The notes below the pieces were generated by a model. It ran no database searches, was not told where the DNA came from, and was given only the letters and a program-made list of their open reading frames with translations. The position numbers and the translations under genes are program-made. A stretch of 64,000 nucleotides of DNA from Flavobacterium sp. CF136 (lineage in GTDB: Bacteria; Bacteroidota; Bacteroidia; Flavobacteriales; Flavobacteriaceae): positions 1 to 64,000 of the forward strand of contig NZ_AKJZ01000007.1 of NCBI RefSeq assembly GCF_000282055.1. The letters are read 5' to 3'. Shown one piece after another: positions 52,660 to 63,095 of this stretch (within the stretch, counting starts at the first letter, position 1; each line of letters begins with the position of its first letter).

Positions 52660-54375
52660 TTAAAATTTAACATTATAACATATGTTTATGATACTGTTAT
52701 ATAATTTTAAATTTTGATCATTAGACAGGTTATTTGTAAGGTTAATCCTTAAAATTCCATTTGATGTTTGTAATGAAACACCAGCTCCAATTCCTGTTAA
52801 TTTCTCAATTTTATCCTTGTTTGTAGTTTTTGTTAAGTCTTGATATATCCCATAATCAAGAATGGAATTTATATATAAATTTTTTGACACAACGTATCTG
52901 TACTCTGTAAGAATTGATGAAAATAGATTTGCTTGCAGACTATTTTCTAAAAAGCCTCTAATGGAATATATTCCTCCAAAACGAAATAATTCATTAACAA
53001 TGTAATTTTTGCTTTTTAGGAAATAATTTTGTGAATTTATGTTAATGAAATTCTTTTCGTTTAATTCAAAATTGTATGAGAAGTTTAAGTTTGTGTAAAA
53101 TTGTTTACTTGAGGAAGCTGTTTCGGGCTGATTGTTTGTGTTTCTTTTTCCAAACCCCAATATAAAGTTAATATTGGCTTTTCTTGGTAACAAAAAATTA
53201 ACAGGATCGGTTTTTGTGTAGTCAAAATTCGATGTTATGAACGAATTTTTAAAATCACTGATACTCGTATTGTTTGTGTTTTGAATGTCACTTGATTCTG
53301 TTGATTGATATCCAAGATATAGTTTTGTGTTGTAATTTATGTAGTAGCCTAAATCAATTGCTGTTTTTGTATTTTGAAAAGTACTGTCTTGTTTGAAGAT
53401 GTTAAGTTGGGCCTTAATTCCAAGAGAAGACTTAAATATATATGGGATTTCTAATTTTGTATTAAAGTTTTTTTGTTGATTTCCATCACTTTTCCAATAC
53501 AAGGAAAATCGTTCTCCTGCATGAAGTGTATTTTGCAAGGTTATATCAAGATAACCATTTAGGTTTAATTTTTTATTTTCGTCATTAGAAAATCCTATGT
53601 ATCCGTCAAAGGTATTTGCTTTCCTCTTTTCCAGATAAGTGTAAATTTTTGTTGAATCACTTGTGAATAATATTTCAGGATACTTTGTTTGATTTACAAA
53701 TTCAAAATTATTTATATCGCTATAAAGTTCCTGAATTGTCTCTTGGTTAAAAGTTTTATTAATGTATTTTTTATTAAGTTGTTTTAGGTGTCCTTTAGGG
53801 AAATAATCTGTATGATTGCTGTTTGTATAATTTACGATAATGGAATTTACTTTGCGTTTTTTTTCAGAATTAAAATTTAAATCCGCATAAATTATCATAT
53901 TCTTTCTCTGAATATTTTCGAGTTTTATTTTTGTTAAGGCAAATCCTTGTTTTTCGGCTTCTGAAATCTTTTGATTTATATAGTTTTCAGTTTCTTCATA
54001 TGGAATAATTATGGTGTCATTTTTTGTTTCAGATGAATCAAAAAAAGGATTATTTCTACCTATATATATATAGGTATACTTTATTCTGTTTCCAAGTGAA
54101 AGTTTATAGCTATAAGAGGAGTCGTTTACTTTGGTGTTTTCCAGTAATTTGGTTTCTAAAAAGCCTCTTTTTTGGAGTTTTCTTATGATGTTGTTGCTTT
54201 CTTCAATCAGGGATTTTATGTTGGGGTGTTTTGTTGTGTAGTTTAGGGAATCTATTGTTTGGTTTTCTTTTGTATTAATGCCAATAATTTTTAATTCAAA
54301 ATTTTGTGCACGACAGACCAGGCTAACAAAAAAAATAAATATGTAAAAAGATAGTTTCAATTTTAAATATTGCAT
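52660..54375 (-). CDS. Omp85-superfamily outer-membrane protein with POTRA-like N-terminus
   Basis: This 571-residue protein has a signal peptide (MQYLKLKLSFYIFIFFVSL, cleaved after CRAQ). Residues about 25-230 look like two or three POTRA-like repeats (KRGFLETKLLENTKVND and KQGFALTKIKLENIQRKN). The C-terminal half is a beta barrel with the Omp85 loop motif IRGF (about 470) in RFGGIYSIRGF, and it ends in an aromatic residue (NVKF). Omp85 proteins assemble or export proteins or lipids. It is shorter than housekeeping BamA, so it is a specialised member. It is on the same strand as SusC and 84 bp upstream of it. Confidence 0.75.
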   Translation of the reverse strand: MQYLKLKLSFYIFIFFVSLVCRAQNFELKIIGINTKENQTIDSLNYTTKHPNIKSLIEESNNIIRKLQKRGFLETKLLENTKVNDSSYSYKLSLGNRIKYTYIYIGRNNPFFDSSETKNDTIIIPYEETENYINQKISEAEKQGFALTKIKLENIQRKNMIIYADLNFNSEKKRKVNSIIVNYTNSNHTDYFPKGHLKQLNKKYINKTFNQETIQELYSDINNFEFVNQTKYPEILFTSDSTKIYTYLEKRKANTFDGYIGFSNDENKKLNLNGYLDITLQNTLHAGERFSLYWKSDGNQQKNFNTKLEIPYIFKSSLGIKAQLNIFKQDSTFQNTKTAIDLGYYINYNTKLYLGYQSTESSDIQNTNNTSISDFKNSFITSNFDYTKTDPVNFLLPRKANINFILGFGKRNTNNQPETASSSKQFYTNLNFSYNFELNEKNFININSQNYFLKSKNYIVNELFRFGGIYSIRGFLENSLQANLFSSILTEYRYVVSKNLYINSILDYGIYQDLTKTTNKDKIEKLTGIGAGVSLQTSNGILRINLTNNLSNDQNLKLYNSIINICYNVKF

Positions 54376-54458
54376 TTATTAATATATTGCAAATATCTGA
54401 TGTTTGTTTGGAAAATCATAAGTTTAAATAATGTTATTGAAAATTAATGAATTAACGT

Positions 54459-54488
54459 TTGTATAGTGAAAAATATTTTATACATTTG
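54459..54488 (+). promoter_or_regulatory. Promoter of the str operon
   Basis: TTG (54459-54461) and TACATTTG (54481-54488) are 19 bp apart, a full flavobacterial consensus. The leader of about 50 bp contains CCCCG...CGGG, a short hairpin candidate for feedback control by a ribosomal protein. Confidence 0.85.
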
Positions 54489-54542
54489 CAACCCCGTAAA
54501 AAGCGGGAATTTAATATACATAATAAATTTTTAGTATTAATT

Positions 54543-54926
54543 ATGCCAACAATTCAACAATTAGTAAGAACAGGAAGAACTCAGATAACTAAGAAGAGTA
54601 AATCGGTTGCTTTAGATTCTTGTCCTCAAAGAAGAGGGGTTTGTACGCGTGTTTACACTACTACACCAAAAAAACCAAACTCTGCAATGCGTAAAGTTGC
54701 GCGTGTACGTTTGACAAATGGTAATGAAGTGAATGCTTACATCCCTGGAGAAGGACACAATTTACAAGAGCACTCGATAGTATTAGTTAGAGGCGGAAGG
54801 GTAAAAGATTTACCAGGTGTTAGATATCATATCGTTCGTGGAGCGCTTGACACGTCAGGAGTTGCAGGAAGAACGCAAAGAAGATCTAAGTACGGTGCTA
54901 AACGCCCAAAAGAAGCAAAAAAGTAA
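54543..54926 (+). CDS. rpsL: 30S ribosomal protein S12
   Basis: This 127-residue protein is located at the decoding centre. The start at 54543 is chosen because [12 protein letters not shown] is the universal N-terminus; the longer frame starts at the -33 element. The functional loops [19 protein letters not shown] and [12 protein letters not shown] are intact, and the Lys pair at 43-44 is the wild-type, streptomycin-sensitive form. It heads the str operon, with rpsG 24 bp later. Confidence 0.98.
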
Positions 54927-54950
54927 TTTAAAAACTTTTAAGAAAAAGAC

Positions 54951-55427
54951 ATGAGAAAAAGAGCGGCAAAGAAAAGACCACTTTTACCAGATCCAAGGTT
55001 TAATGATCAATTGGTAACGCGTTTTGTGAACAACTTAATGTGGGATGGTAAGAAATCTACAGCTTTCAAAGTATTTTATGATGCAATTGACATCATTGAA
55101 TCTAAAAAGCAAGATTCAGAAAAATCTTCATTAGAAATTTGGAAAGATGCTTTAACAAACGTTATGCCTCACGTAGAAGTGCGTAGTCGTAGAGTAGGTG
55201 GAGCTACATTTCAAATTCCAATGCAAATTAGACCAGACAGAAAGATTTCTATGGCAATGAAGTGGTTGATACTTTATTCCAGAAGAAGAAATGAAAAATC
55301 TATGGCACAACGTTTAGCATCAGAATGTTTAGCTGCGGCTAAAGAAGAAGGTGCTGCGGTTAAGAAAAGAATGGATACTCACAAGATGGCAGAAGCTAAT
55401 AAAGCTTTCTCTCACTTTAGATTTTAA
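54951..55427 (+). CDS. rpsG: 30S ribosomal protein S7
   Basis: This 158-residue protein organises the head of the small subunit and sits by the mRNA exit. The sequence from MRKRAAKKRPLLPDPRFND through KAFSHFRF has the normal length and pattern. It lies between rpsL and fusA in the standard str order with short spacers. In other bacteria S7 represses the str operon; whether the leader here binds S7 is not visible. Confidence 0.97.
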   Translation: MRKRAAKKRPLLPDPRFNDQLVTRFVNNLMWDGKKSTAFKVFYDAIDIIESKKQDSEKSSLEIWKDALTNVMPHVEVRSRRVGGATFQIPMQIRPDRKISMAMKWLILYSRRRNEKSMAQRLASECLAAAKEEGAAVKKRMDTHKMAEANKAFSHFRF

Positions 55428-55437
55428 TTCGTAAGAA

Positions 55438-57594
55438 ATGGCTAGAGATTTAAAATATACAAGAAATATCGGAATTGCTGCTCATATTGATGCTGGTAAA
55501 ACAACAACAACTGAGCGTATTCTTTTTTATACTGGAAAGTCACATAAAATTGGTGAAGTGCATGATGGTGCTGCAACAATGGACTGGATGGCTCAAGAGC
55601 AGGAAAGAGGTATTACAATTACTTCGGCTGCTACAACTTGTGAATGGAATTTTCCAACTGAGCAAGGTAAAATTTTACCTGAATCATTACCATATCACTT
55701 TAATATTATTGATACCCCGGGTCACGTTGATTTTACTGTAGAGGTAAATCGTTCTTTACGTGTGCTTGATGGTTTGGTTTTCTTGTTTAGTGCTGTTGAT
55801 GGTGTTGAGCCTCAGTCAGAAACTAACTGGAGACTAGCTGATCAATATAGAGTTCCACGTATGGGATTCGTAAACAAAATGGACCGTCAAGGTTCTAACT
55901 TTTTGGCAGTTTGTCAACAAGTTCGTGATATGTTAAAATCAAACGCCGTTGCAATCACTTTGCCAATTGGTGAGGAGAATGATTTTAAAGGTGTTGTAGA
56001 TTTAGTAAAAAATCAAGCTATCATCTGGCATGATGCTACTCAAGGGGCGACTTTTGATATTGTGCCTATTCCTGAGGATATGTTAGCTGAAGTTAAAGAA
56101 TACAGATCTATTCTTATTGAAGCAGTAGCTGATTATGATGAAAACCTTTTGGAGAAATTCATGGAAGATGAAAGCTCTATTACAGAGGAAGAAATCAACA
56201 AAGCTTTAAGAGCTGCAACTATGGATATGGCTATCATTCCGATGATTGCTGGTTCTTCTTTCAAAAATAAAGGAGTTCAATTCATGTTAGATGCGGTTTG
56301 TAAATATTTGCCTTCTCCAATGGATAAGGAAGGTATCGAAGGAATTCATCCTGATGATGCTGAATTATTAGAAGAAGATCAAACTAAAATCTTACGTAAG
56401 CCAGATGTAAAAGAGCCGTTCGCAGCTTTAGCATTTAAAATTGCTACTGATCCATTCGTTGGTCGTTTAGCTTTCTTCCGTGCTTACTCTGGACGTTTAG
56501 ATGCTGGTTCTTATGTTTTGAACACTCGTTCAGGAAATAAAGAAAGAATTTCTCGTATCTACCAAATGCACGCTAACAAACAAAATCCAATCGAGTATAT
56601 CGAAGCTGGAGATATTGGAGCTGCGGTTGGATTTAAAGATATCAAAACTGGAGATACATTGTGTGATGAAAAACACCCAATCATTCTTGAGTCTATGAAA
56701 TTCCCTGCGCCGGTAATTGGTATTGCAATTGAGCCTAAAACTAAAGCTGACGTTGATAAAATGGGTATGGCTTTAGCTAAATTAGCTGAAGAAGATCCAA
56801 CATTTACTGTTAGAACAGATGAGGCTTCAGGGCAAACTATTATCTCAGGTATGGGTGAGCTTCACTTAGATATCCTTGTGGATCGTATGAAACGTGAATT
56901 TAAAGTTGAAGTAAACCAAGGTGAACCTCAAGTTGAATATAAAGAAGCGTTTACAAGAACTGCAACGCATAGAGAGACTTACAAAAAACAATCAGGGGGT
57001 CGTGGTAAATTCGGTGATATCGTATTTACGCTTGAGCCAGCTGACGAAGTTGATGGTAAAGTTCCTGTAGGATTGCAATTTGTTAATGCAGTAAAAGGTG
57101 GTAACGTTCCTAAAGAATATATTCCATCTGTAGAAAAAGGTTTCCGTGAAGCTATGAAAACTGGTCCTTTGGCTGGTTATCAAGTGGATAGTTTGAAAGT
57201 AACTTTGACAGACGGATCTTTCCACCCTGTCGATTCTGATGCGCTTTCTTTTGAGTTAGCTGCTAGAATGGGTTATAGAGAAGTAGCTAAGGCTGCTGGA
57301 GCAATTATTCTTGAGCCAATCATGAAAATGGAAGTTATTACGCCAGAAGAAAACATGGGAGATATCGTAGGTGATATTAACCGTCGTAGAGGTCAGGTTA
57401 ATGACATGGGTGACAGAAATGGTGCTAAAACTATTAAAGCTGATGTGCCTTTATCAGAAATGTTTGGATATGTAACAACATTAAGAACATTATCTTCTGG
57501 TAGAGCTACTTCAACAATGGAGTTTTCACATTATGCAGAAACACCTTCTAATATTTCAGAAGCTGTAATTAAAAAAGCAAAAGGTAACGCGTAA
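55438..57594 (+). CDS. fusA: Elongation factor G
   Basis: This 718-residue GTPase drives translocation on the ribosome. G1 is [12 protein letters not shown], the switch segment is [12 protein letters not shown]3 is DTPGHVDFT and G4 is NKMDR. Domains II to V follow with [20 protein letters not shown] and the C-terminal [20 protein letters not shown]. Length is slightly above 700, usual for Bacteroidota EF-G. No second EF-G or tuf gene is in the str operon here. Confidence 0.98.
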   Translation: MARDLKYTRNIGIAAHIDAGKTTTTERILFYTGKSHKIGEVHDGAATMDWMAQEQERGITITSAATTCEWNFPTEQGKILPESLPYHFNIIDTPGHVDFTVEVNRSLRVLDGLVFLFSAVDGVEPQSETNWRLADQYRVPRMGFVNKMDRQGSNFLAVCQQVRDMLKSNAVAITLPIGEENDFKGVVDLVKNQAIIWHDATQGATFDIVPIPEDMLAEVKEYRSILIEAVADYDENLLEKFMEDESSITEEEINKALRAATMDMAIIPMIAGSSFKNKGVQFMLDAVCKYLPSPMDKEGIEGIHPDDAELLEEDQTKILRKPDVKEPFAALAFKIATDPFVGRLAFFRAYSGRLDAGSYVLNTRSGNKERISRIYQMHANKQNPIEYIEAGDIGAAVGFKDIKTGDTLCDEKHPIILESMKFPAPVIGIAIEPKTKADVDKMGMALAKLAEEDPTFTVRTDEASGQTIISGMGELHLDILVDRMKREFKVEVNQGEPQVEYKEAFTRTATHRETYKKQSGGRGKFGDIVFTLEPADEVDGKVPVGLQFVNAVKGGNVPKEYIPSVEKGFREAMKTGPLAGYQVDSLKVTLTDGSFHPVDSDALSFELAARMGYREVAKAAGAIILEPIMKMEVITPEENMGDIVGDINRRRGQVNDMGDRNGAKTIKADVPLSEMFGYVTTLRTLSSGRATSTMEFSHYAETPSNISEAVIKKAKGNA

Positions 57595-57605
57595 TTCTTA
57601 AGAAA

Positions 57606-57911
57606 ATGAGTCAAAAAATCAGAATAAAACTAAAATCTTACGATCACATGTTGGTAGATAAGTCTGCTGAAAAAATCGTAAAGACAGTAAAAACTACTGG
57701 AGCAGTTGTAACAGGTCCAATTCCGTTGCCAACTCACAAAAAACTTTTCACTGTACTACGTTCTCCGCACGTTAACAAAAAAGCGAGAGAGCAATTTGAA
57801 GTAATGTCATACAAGAGATTGATTGATATTTATTCATCTTCATCTAAAACTATTGATGCTTTAATGAAACTTGAATTGCCAAGTGGAGTTGAAGTAGAAA
57901 TAAAAGTATAA
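57606..57911 (+). CDS. rpsJ: 30S ribosomal protein S10
   Basis: This 101-residue protein is a component of the small subunit head and also binds NusB in antitermination. The sequence [20 protein letters not shown] to the C-terminus is standard. It follows fusA by 11 bp, closing the str operon. In most bacteria rpsJ begins the S10 operon directly before rplC, but here 403 bp with a terminator separate the two. Confidence 0.97.
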
Positions 57912-57934
57912 TTTTTTTAATTATATTTATGCAT

Positions 57935-57970
57935 AAAAGCGAGACACATTCATGTCTTGCTTTTTTTTGT
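57935..57970 (+). terminator. Terminator after rpsJ
   Basis: AAAAGCGAGACA and TGTCTTGCTTTT form a 12-bp stem with one G-U and a 6-nt loop, followed by a long T-run. Confidence 0.88.
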
Positions 57971-58214
57971 TGCTTTAAGTTTTGCTTAGGAATTTTAAAG
58001 TGGTTTGTTTTTTATGTGATTATTGTGTTTTGACTGAAATGTCTTTTGTTTAGAGTGTTCCCGATGTTTTTTCTTTGATTGATTAAGTAATTGTTAAGGG
58101 TAATGACACTATAAGTTAAAAAGTAAAATTTAATTTTTCTGATAAATAAAATATTAGTGCCAGCAGGTTTGATCGTTGGATTTTGATTATGAGCGATTTA
58201 ATTTTTGTAACTGT

Positions 58215-58245
58215 TTGGTATATTCGATTTTAATGTATACTTTTG
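58215..58245 (+). promoter_or_regulatory. Promoter of the rplC ribosomal-protein operon
   Basis: TTG (58215-58217) and TACTTTTG (58238-58245) are 20 bp apart, a full match to the flavobacterial consensus, 70 bp before the rplC start. Confidence 0.85.
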
Positions 58246-58314
58246 CACTCCCTGTTTGGAAATTTCTGTTATTTTCAAATTGAAGGGAATTTTAGTAATT
58301 AATAATTAATATTT

Positions 58315-58932
58315 ATGTCTGGGTTAATTGGTAAAAAAATCGGCATGACTAGTATTTTCGACGAAAACGGGAAAAACATTCCTTGTACAGTAATCGAGGC
58401 TGGGCCGTGTGTTGTTACCCAAGTCAGAACCAAAGGTGTTGACGGGTACGAAGCGTTGCAACTTGGTTTCGATGACAAAAACGAGAAACATTCCACTAAA
58501 GCGGCTTTAGGTCACTTTAAAAAAGCTGGAACTGTTGCTAAGAAAAAAGTCGTTGAATTTCAAGATTTTGCAACTGAACAAAAATTAGGAGATCTTATTG
58601 ATGTTTCTATTTTTGCTGAAGGAGAATTTGTAGATGTACAGGGTGTATCTAAAGGTAAAGGTTTTCAGGGGGTTGTTAAACGTCACGGATTTGGTGGTGT
58701 TGGACAAGCAACTCACGGTCAACACAACCGTTTAAGAGCGCCAGGTTCTGTGGGAGCTTCTTCTTATCCATCCAGAGTATTCAAAGGAATGCGTATGGCT
58801 GGAAGAATGGGAGGAGACAATGTAAAAGTTCAAAACCTTAGAGTTTTAAAAGTAGTTGCTGAAAAGAATCTGCTTGTTATTAAAGGATGTGTTCCTGGAC
58901 ATAAAAACTCTTATGTAATCATTCAGAAGTAA
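58315..58932 (+). CDS. rplC: 50S ribosomal protein L3
   Basis: This 205-residue protein is an early-assembling 23S rRNA binder with a long internal loop that reaches the peptidyl transferase centre ([20 protein letters not shown]). The start [13 protein letters not shown] is standard. It is first in the long ribosomal-protein operon after its own promoter. The last base of its TAA stop is the first base of the rplD ATG. Confidence 0.98.
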   Translation: MSGLIGKKIGMTSIFDENGKNIPCTVIEAGPCVVTQVRTKGVDGYEALQLGFDDKNEKHSTKAALGHFKKAGTVAKKKVVEFQDFATEQKLGDLIDVSIFAEGEFVDVQGVSKGKGFQGVVKRHGFGGVGQATHGQHNRLRAPGSVGASSYPSRVFKGMRMAGRMGGDNVKVQNLRVLKVVAEKNLLVIKGCVPGHKNSYVIIQK

Positions 58933-59561
58933 TGGAAGTAAAAGTATTAGATTTCAACGGAAAAGATACTGGAAGAAAAGTTCAACTTTCTGATTCAGTA
59001 TTCGCAATTGAACCAAATAATCACGCTGTATACCTTGATGTTAAGCAATATCTTGCTAATCAAAGACAAGGAACTCACAAAGCAAAAGAAAGAGCTGAAG
59101 TGACAGGAAGTACACGTAAGATTAAAAAACAAAAAGGAACAGGTACAGCTCGTGCGGGAAGTATCAAAAATCCATTGTTTAAAGGTGGTGGAACAATTTT
59201 CGGACCAAGACCAAGAAGTTATTCATTTAAATTGAATAAAGGCTTGAAAAGATTGGCAAGAAAATCAGCTTTCTCAATCAAAGCAAAAGAGTCGAATATC
59301 ATCGTTCTTGAAGACTTTGGATTTGAAGCTCCAAACACTAAAAATTTCATTAACGTTTTGAAAGCTTTAGGGTTAGAAAATAAAAAATCTCTATTTGTGT
59401 TGGGAGAGTCAAATAAAAATGTATATTTGTCGTCACGCAATTTAAAGGCTTCTAATGTCGTAACTAGCTCAGAATTAAGCACTTACGCTATTTTAAACAC
59501 TAATAATTTAGTGCTTTTAGAAGGTTCTTTGGAGTTAATCGAAGAAAATTTAAGCAAATAA
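58932..59561 (+). CDS. rplD: 50S ribosomal protein L4
   Basis: This 209-residue protein lines the exit tunnel with the long loop around KKQKGTGTARAGSIKNPLFK. Its start codon overlaps the rplC stop by one base, so the two are translationally coupled. In E. coli L4 represses the S10 operon; in this genome any such control would act on the leader before rplC, not before rpsJ. Confidence 0.97.
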   Translation: MEVKVLDFNGKDTGRKVQLSDSVFAIEPNNHAVYLDVKQYLANQRQGTHKAKERAEVTGSTRKIKKQKGTGTARAGSIKNPLFKGGGTIFGPRPRSYSFKLNKGLKRLARKSAFSIKAKESNIIVLEDFGFEAPNTKNFINVLKALGLENKKSLFVLGESNKNVYLSSRNLKASNVVTSSELSTYAILNTNNLVLLEGSLELIEENLSK

Positions 59562-59568
59562 TAGGAGT

Positions 59569-59859
59569 ATGAGTATCATAATTAGACCTATAGTAACAGA
59601 AAAAGTAACCAAAGAAAGTGAAGTTTTAAACCGCTTCGGATTCGTTGTTGACAAAAAAGCAAACAAAGTTCAAATTAAGAAAGCTATTGAAGCTGCTTAT
59701 GGAGTAACTATCGTTTCAGTTAATACGATGAACGTAAGACCGGACAGAACTACAAAATACACTAAAAGTGGTTTAATCAGTGGAAAGACAAATGCAATTA
59801 AGAAAGCAATTGTTCAAGTACAAGAAGGAGAAACAATTGATTTTTACAACAATATCTAA
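59569..59859 (+). CDS. rplW: 50S ribosomal protein L23
   Basis: This 96-residue protein sits at the tunnel exit and is a docking site for trigger factor and SRP. It has the normal Bacteroidota length, beginning MSIIIRPIVTEKVTKESE. It is 8 bp after rplD and 10 bp before rplB. Confidence 0.96.
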   Translation: MSIIIRPIVTEKVTKESEVLNRFGFVVDKKANKVQIKKAIEAAYGVTIVSVNTMNVRPDRTTKYTKSGLISGKTNAIKKAIVQVQEGETIDFYNNI

Positions 59860-59868
59860 GATAGAAAA

Positions 59869-60693
59869 ATGTCAGTAAGAAAATTAAAACCTATTACCCC
59901 AGGTCAGCGATTTAGAGTTGTGAATGGTTATGACGCCATTACAACTGATAAGCCGGAACGCTCTTTGATAGCGCCGATAAAAAACTCTGGAGGTAGAAAT
60001 AGTCAAGGAAAGATGACCATGCGTTATACGGGTGGTGGTCACAAGCAGAGATATCGTATTATTGATTTCAAAAGAACTAAAGACGGAATTCCGGCTACAG
60101 TGAAATCAATCGAATATGATCCAAATCGTACTGCATTTATCGCTTTATTAGCTTATGCTGATGGTGAGAAAACTTATGTTATCGCTCAAAACGGATTGAA
60201 AGTAGGTCAGAAATTAGTTTCTGGTCCGGAATCTCAACCTGAAATTGGTAACACATTACCTTTAAGCAGAATTCCTTTAGGAACTGTAATCTCTTGTATT
60301 GAGTTACGTCCAGGTCAGGGAGCGGTAATCGCTCGTTCAGCTGGTACATTTGCTCAGTTAATGGCAAGAGATGGAAAATATGCTACAATTAAAATGCCAT
60401 CTGGTGAAACAAGATTGATCTTGTTAACTTGTTCGGCTACAATTGGAGCTGTTTCTAATTCAGACCACCAATTAGTTGTATCAGGAAAAGCTGGTAGAAC
60501 AAGATGGTTAGGAAGAAGACCTAGAACAAGACCTGTTGCAATGAACCCTGTTGATCACCCGATGGGTGGTGGAGAAGGACGTTCTTCTGGTGGACATCCA
60601 CGTTCAAGAAATGGAATACCAGCAAAAGGTTATAGAACTCGTTCTAAGAAAAACCCGAGTAACAAGTATATCGTAGAACGTAGAAAGAAATAA
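59869..60693 (+). CDS. rplB: 50S ribosomal protein L2
   Basis: This 274-residue protein is needed for subunit joining and peptidyl transferase function. [20 protein letters not shown] and the C-terminal [20 protein letters not shown] with the conserved His are present. It occupies the standard place between rplW and rpsS. Confidence 0.98.
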   Translation: MSVRKLKPITPGQRFRVVNGYDAITTDKPERSLIAPIKNSGGRNSQGKMTMRYTGGGHKQRYRIIDFKRTKDGIPATVKSIEYDPNRTAFIALLAYADGEKTYVIAQNGLKVGQKLVSGPESQPEIGNTLPLSRIPLGTVISCIELRPGQGAVIARSAGTFAQLMARDGKYATIKMPSGETRLILLTCSATIGAVSNSDHQLVVSGKAGRTRWLGRRPRTRPVAMNPVDHPMGGGEGRSSGGHPRSRNGIPAKGYRTRSKKNPSNKYIVERRKK

Positions 60694-60699
60694 TAAGAT

Positions 60700-60978
60700 A
60701 TGGCACGTTCATTAAAAAAAGGACCTTTCGTTCATTATAAGTTAGACAAGAAAGTTCAGGAAAACATTGAAAACGGAAACAAAGGAGTAGTAAAGACTTG
60801 GTCTAGAGCTTCTATGATTACTCCAGACTTTGTTGGACAAACAATCGCAGTTCATAACGGTCGTCAATTTGTACCAGTTTACGTAACAGAAAACATGGTA
60901 GGTCACAAATTAGGAGAATTTTCACCAACTAGATCTTTTAGAGGTCATGCTGGAGCAAAAAATAAAGGTAAAAAATAA
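60700..60978 (+). CDS. rpsS: 30S ribosomal protein S19
   Basis: This 92-residue protein of the small subunit head binds near the A-site tRNA with S13. [19 protein letters not shown] and the basic C-terminal tail are typical. It is 6 bp after rplB. Confidence 0.97.
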   Translation: MARSLKKGPFVHYKLDKKVQENIENGNKGVVKTWSRASMITPDFVGQTIAVHNGRQFVPVYVTENMVGHKLGEFSPTRSFRGHAGAKNKGKK

Positions 60979-60984
60979 GAAGCA

Positions 60985-61398
60985 ATGGGAGTTCGTAAAA
61001 GAGAAACAGCAGATGCGAGAAAAGAGGCTAATAAGTCTATTGCTTTCGCAAAATTGAATAACTGCCCTACTTCACCTAGAAAAATGCGCTTAGTAGCGGA
61101 CTTGGTAAGAGGTCAGAAGGTAGAAAGAGCACTTAACATCTTAAGATTCAGTTCTAAAGAGGCTTCAAGAAAATTAGAGAAACTATTATTATCTGCAATC
61201 AACAACTGGGAGCAAAAAAATAGTGAAGGTAATTTAGAAGAAGCTGGATTATTTGTTAAAGAGATCAGAGTAGATGGTGGAATGATGTTGAAAAGACTTC
61301 GTCCAGCTCCACAAGGTCGTGCACACAGAATAAGAAAACGTTCTAATCACGTAACAATCGTGCTTGGAGCTATCAATAACACACAAAGCAATTCTTAA
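60985..61398 (+). CDS. rplV: 50S ribosomal protein L22
   Basis: This 137-residue protein has a beta-hairpin that narrows the exit tunnel next to macrolide sites ([20 protein letters not shown]). There is no duplication in the loop, so no macrolide-resistance insertion is seen. It is 6 bp after rpsS. Confidence 0.97.
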
Positions 61399-61403
61399 GC
61401 AGC

Positions 61404-62165
61404 ATGGGACAAAAGACAAATCCAATTGGAAATAGACTTGGTATCATCAGAGGGTGGGACTCAAACTGGTATGGTGGAAATGATTACGGTGACAAACTTG
61501 CCGAAGATCACAAAATCAGAAAGTATATCCACGCTCGTTTATCAAAAGCTAGTGTATCAAAAGTAATCATCGAGAGAACTTTGAAACTTGTAACCGTTAC
61601 TATCACTACTGCCAGACCTGGTATCATTATCGGAAAAGGCGGACAAGAGGTAGACAAGTTGAAAGAAGAACTTAAGAAAGTTACTGACAAAGAGGTTCAA
61701 ATCAACATTTTTGAAATTAAAAGACCTGAATTAGATGCTTATCTTGTGGCGACAAGCATCGCTCGTCAAATCGAAAGCCGTATCTCTTACAGACGTGCAA
61801 TCAAAATGGCTATTGCTGCTTCTATGCGTATGAACGCTGAGGGTATCAAAGTTTTGATTTCTGGTCGTTTGAATGGTGCTGAGATGGCACGTTCGGAAGG
61901 TTTCAAAGAAGGTAGAATTCCTCTATCAACTTTCAGAGCTGACATTGATTATGCTTTGGCTGAAGCTCATACTACTTATGGTAGAATGGGTATCAAAGTA
62001 TGGATCATGAAAGGTGAAGTTTATGGAAAGAGAGATCTTTCTCCACTTGCAGGAATGGATAAAAAACAATCTGGAACTGGTGGTGGTAAAGGTGGAGATT
62101 CTCCGAGAGGAGACAGAAAACCTTTTAATAAAGGTGGTAAACCAGACGCTCGTAAAAGAAAGTAA
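61404..62165 (+). CDS. rpsC: 30S ribosomal protein S3
   Basis: This 253-residue protein sits at the mRNA entry tunnel. The KH domain has [20 protein letters not shown]. The C-terminus is extended with a Gly/Lys-rich tail (about 220-253: [20 protein letters not shown]), which is longer than in E. coli and usual for Bacteroidota. It is 5 bp after rplV. Confidence 0.97.
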   Translation: MGQKTNPIGNRLGIIRGWDSNWYGGNDYGDKLAEDHKIRKYIHARLSKASVSKVIIERTLKLVTVTITTARPGIIIGKGGQEVDKLKEELKKVTDKEVQINIFEIKRPELDAYLVATSIARQIESRISYRRAIKMAIAASMRMNAEGIKVLISGRLNGAEMARSEGFKEGRIPLSTFRADIDYALAEAHTTYGRMGIKVWIMKGEVYGKRDLSPLAGMDKKQSGTGGGKGGDSPRGDRKPFNKGGKPDARKRK

Positions 62166-62184
62166 ATTTTTAAACTAAAGAAAA

Positions 62185-62610
62185 ATGTTACAGCCTAAAA
62201 GAACAAAATACCGTAAGGTACAGAAAGGTAAAATGAAAGGTAACTCTCAAAGAGGGCATGAACTTTCTAATGGAATGTTTGGTATTAAATCTGTACATGA
62301 AGATGGAATGTTCTTAACGTCTCGTCAAATCGAAGCTGCGCGTATTGCTGCAACTCGTTTCATGAAGAGAGAAGGACAATTATGGATCAAAATATTTCCA
62401 GACAAACCAATTACTAAGAAGCCTCTTGAGGTACGTATGGGTAAAGGTAAAGGTGCCGTTGAATATTGGGCTGCCGTTGTTAAACCCGGAAGAATTATGT
62501 TTGAAGTTGGAGGAGTTCCTTTATCAGTTGCAAAAGAGGCTTTACGTCTTGCAGCTCAAAAGCTTCCAGTAAAAACTAAGTTCGTCGTTGCTAGAGATTT
62601 CGAAGCATAA
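62185..62610 (+). CDS. rplP: 50S ribosomal protein L16
   Basis: This 141-residue protein is close to the A-site tRNA elbow. [20 protein letters not shown] and the central [20 protein letters not shown] are standard. It is 19 bp after rpsC. Confidence 0.97.
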   Translation: MLQPKRTKYRKVQKGKMKGNSQRGHELSNGMFGIKSVHEDGMFLTSRQIEAARIAATRFMKREGQLWIKIFPDKPITKKPLEVRMGKGKGAVEYWAAVVKPGRIMFEVGGVPLSVAKEALRLAAQKLPVKTKFVVARDFEA

Positions 62611-62623
62611 TTTATATTATATT

Positions 62624-62815
62624 ATGAAACAATCAGAAATAAAAGATCTTTCTGCAGCGGAGTTGCAAGAAAAACTTAGTCAAACTAAGAAGATATATGC
62701 TGACCTAAAAATGGCCCACGCTATTTCTCCAATTGAGAACCCACTTCAAATTAGAAGTGTAAGAAGAACAGTTGCAAGATTGGCTACAGAGCTAACTAAA
62801 AGAGAGTTACAATAA
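62624..62815 (+). CDS. rpmC: 50S ribosomal protein L29
   Basis: This 63-residue two-helix protein is located at the tunnel exit. The start MKQSEIKDLSAAELQEKL at 62624 is preferred over the ATG at 62588, which lies within rplP and adds non-family residues. It is followed 17 bp later by rpsQ. Confidence 0.95.
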   Translation: MKQSEIKDLSAAELQEKLSQTKKIYADLKMAHAISPIENPLQIRSVRRTVARLATELTKRELQ

Positions 62816-62832
62816 TTGTATTCTGCTGAAAG

Positions 62833-63093
62833 ATGGAAGAAAAAAGAAATTTAAGAAAAGAAAGAATAGGTGTTGTTACTTCAAATAAAATGGATAAATC
62901 TATTGTTATTGCTGAAGTAAGAAAAGTAAAACACCCATTATACGGTAAGTTCGTGTTGAAAACAAAGAAATACGTTGCACACGACGAAACAAACGACTGT
63001 AACATTGGAGATACTGTAAGAATTAGCGAAACGCGTCCTTTAAGTAAAACAAAATGTTGGAGATTAGTTGAAATCTTAGAAAGAGCTAAATAA
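62833..63093 (+). CDS. rpsQ: 30S ribosomal protein S17
   Basis: This 86-residue protein is a primary 16S rRNA binder with an OB-fold. [20 protein letters not shown] and [20 protein letters not shown] are typical. rplN begins 2 bp after its stop. Confidence 0.97.
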   Translation: MEEKRNLRKERIGVVTSNKMDKSIVIAEVRKVKHPLYGKFVLKTKKYVAHDETNDCNIGDTVRISETRPLSKTKCWRLVEILERAK

Positions 63094-63095
63094 TT

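Larger units (their letters stand above)
57912..58314. other. 403-bp gap between rpsJ and rplC
   Basis: A terminator (57935-57970) and a promoter (58215-58245) split the usual S10 operon. The middle section is AT-rich and has no ORF, tRNA or clear repeat. The 70-bp leader before rplC is the likely place for autogenous control by ribosomal protein L4, but no L4-binding stem could be confirmed by eye. Confidence 0.7.

Noticed and set aside
61404..62165. Frameshift or fusion at the S3 C-terminus because of its Gly/Lys-rich tail
   Set aside because: Bacteroidota S3 proteins usually carry such tails, and the frame is continuous.
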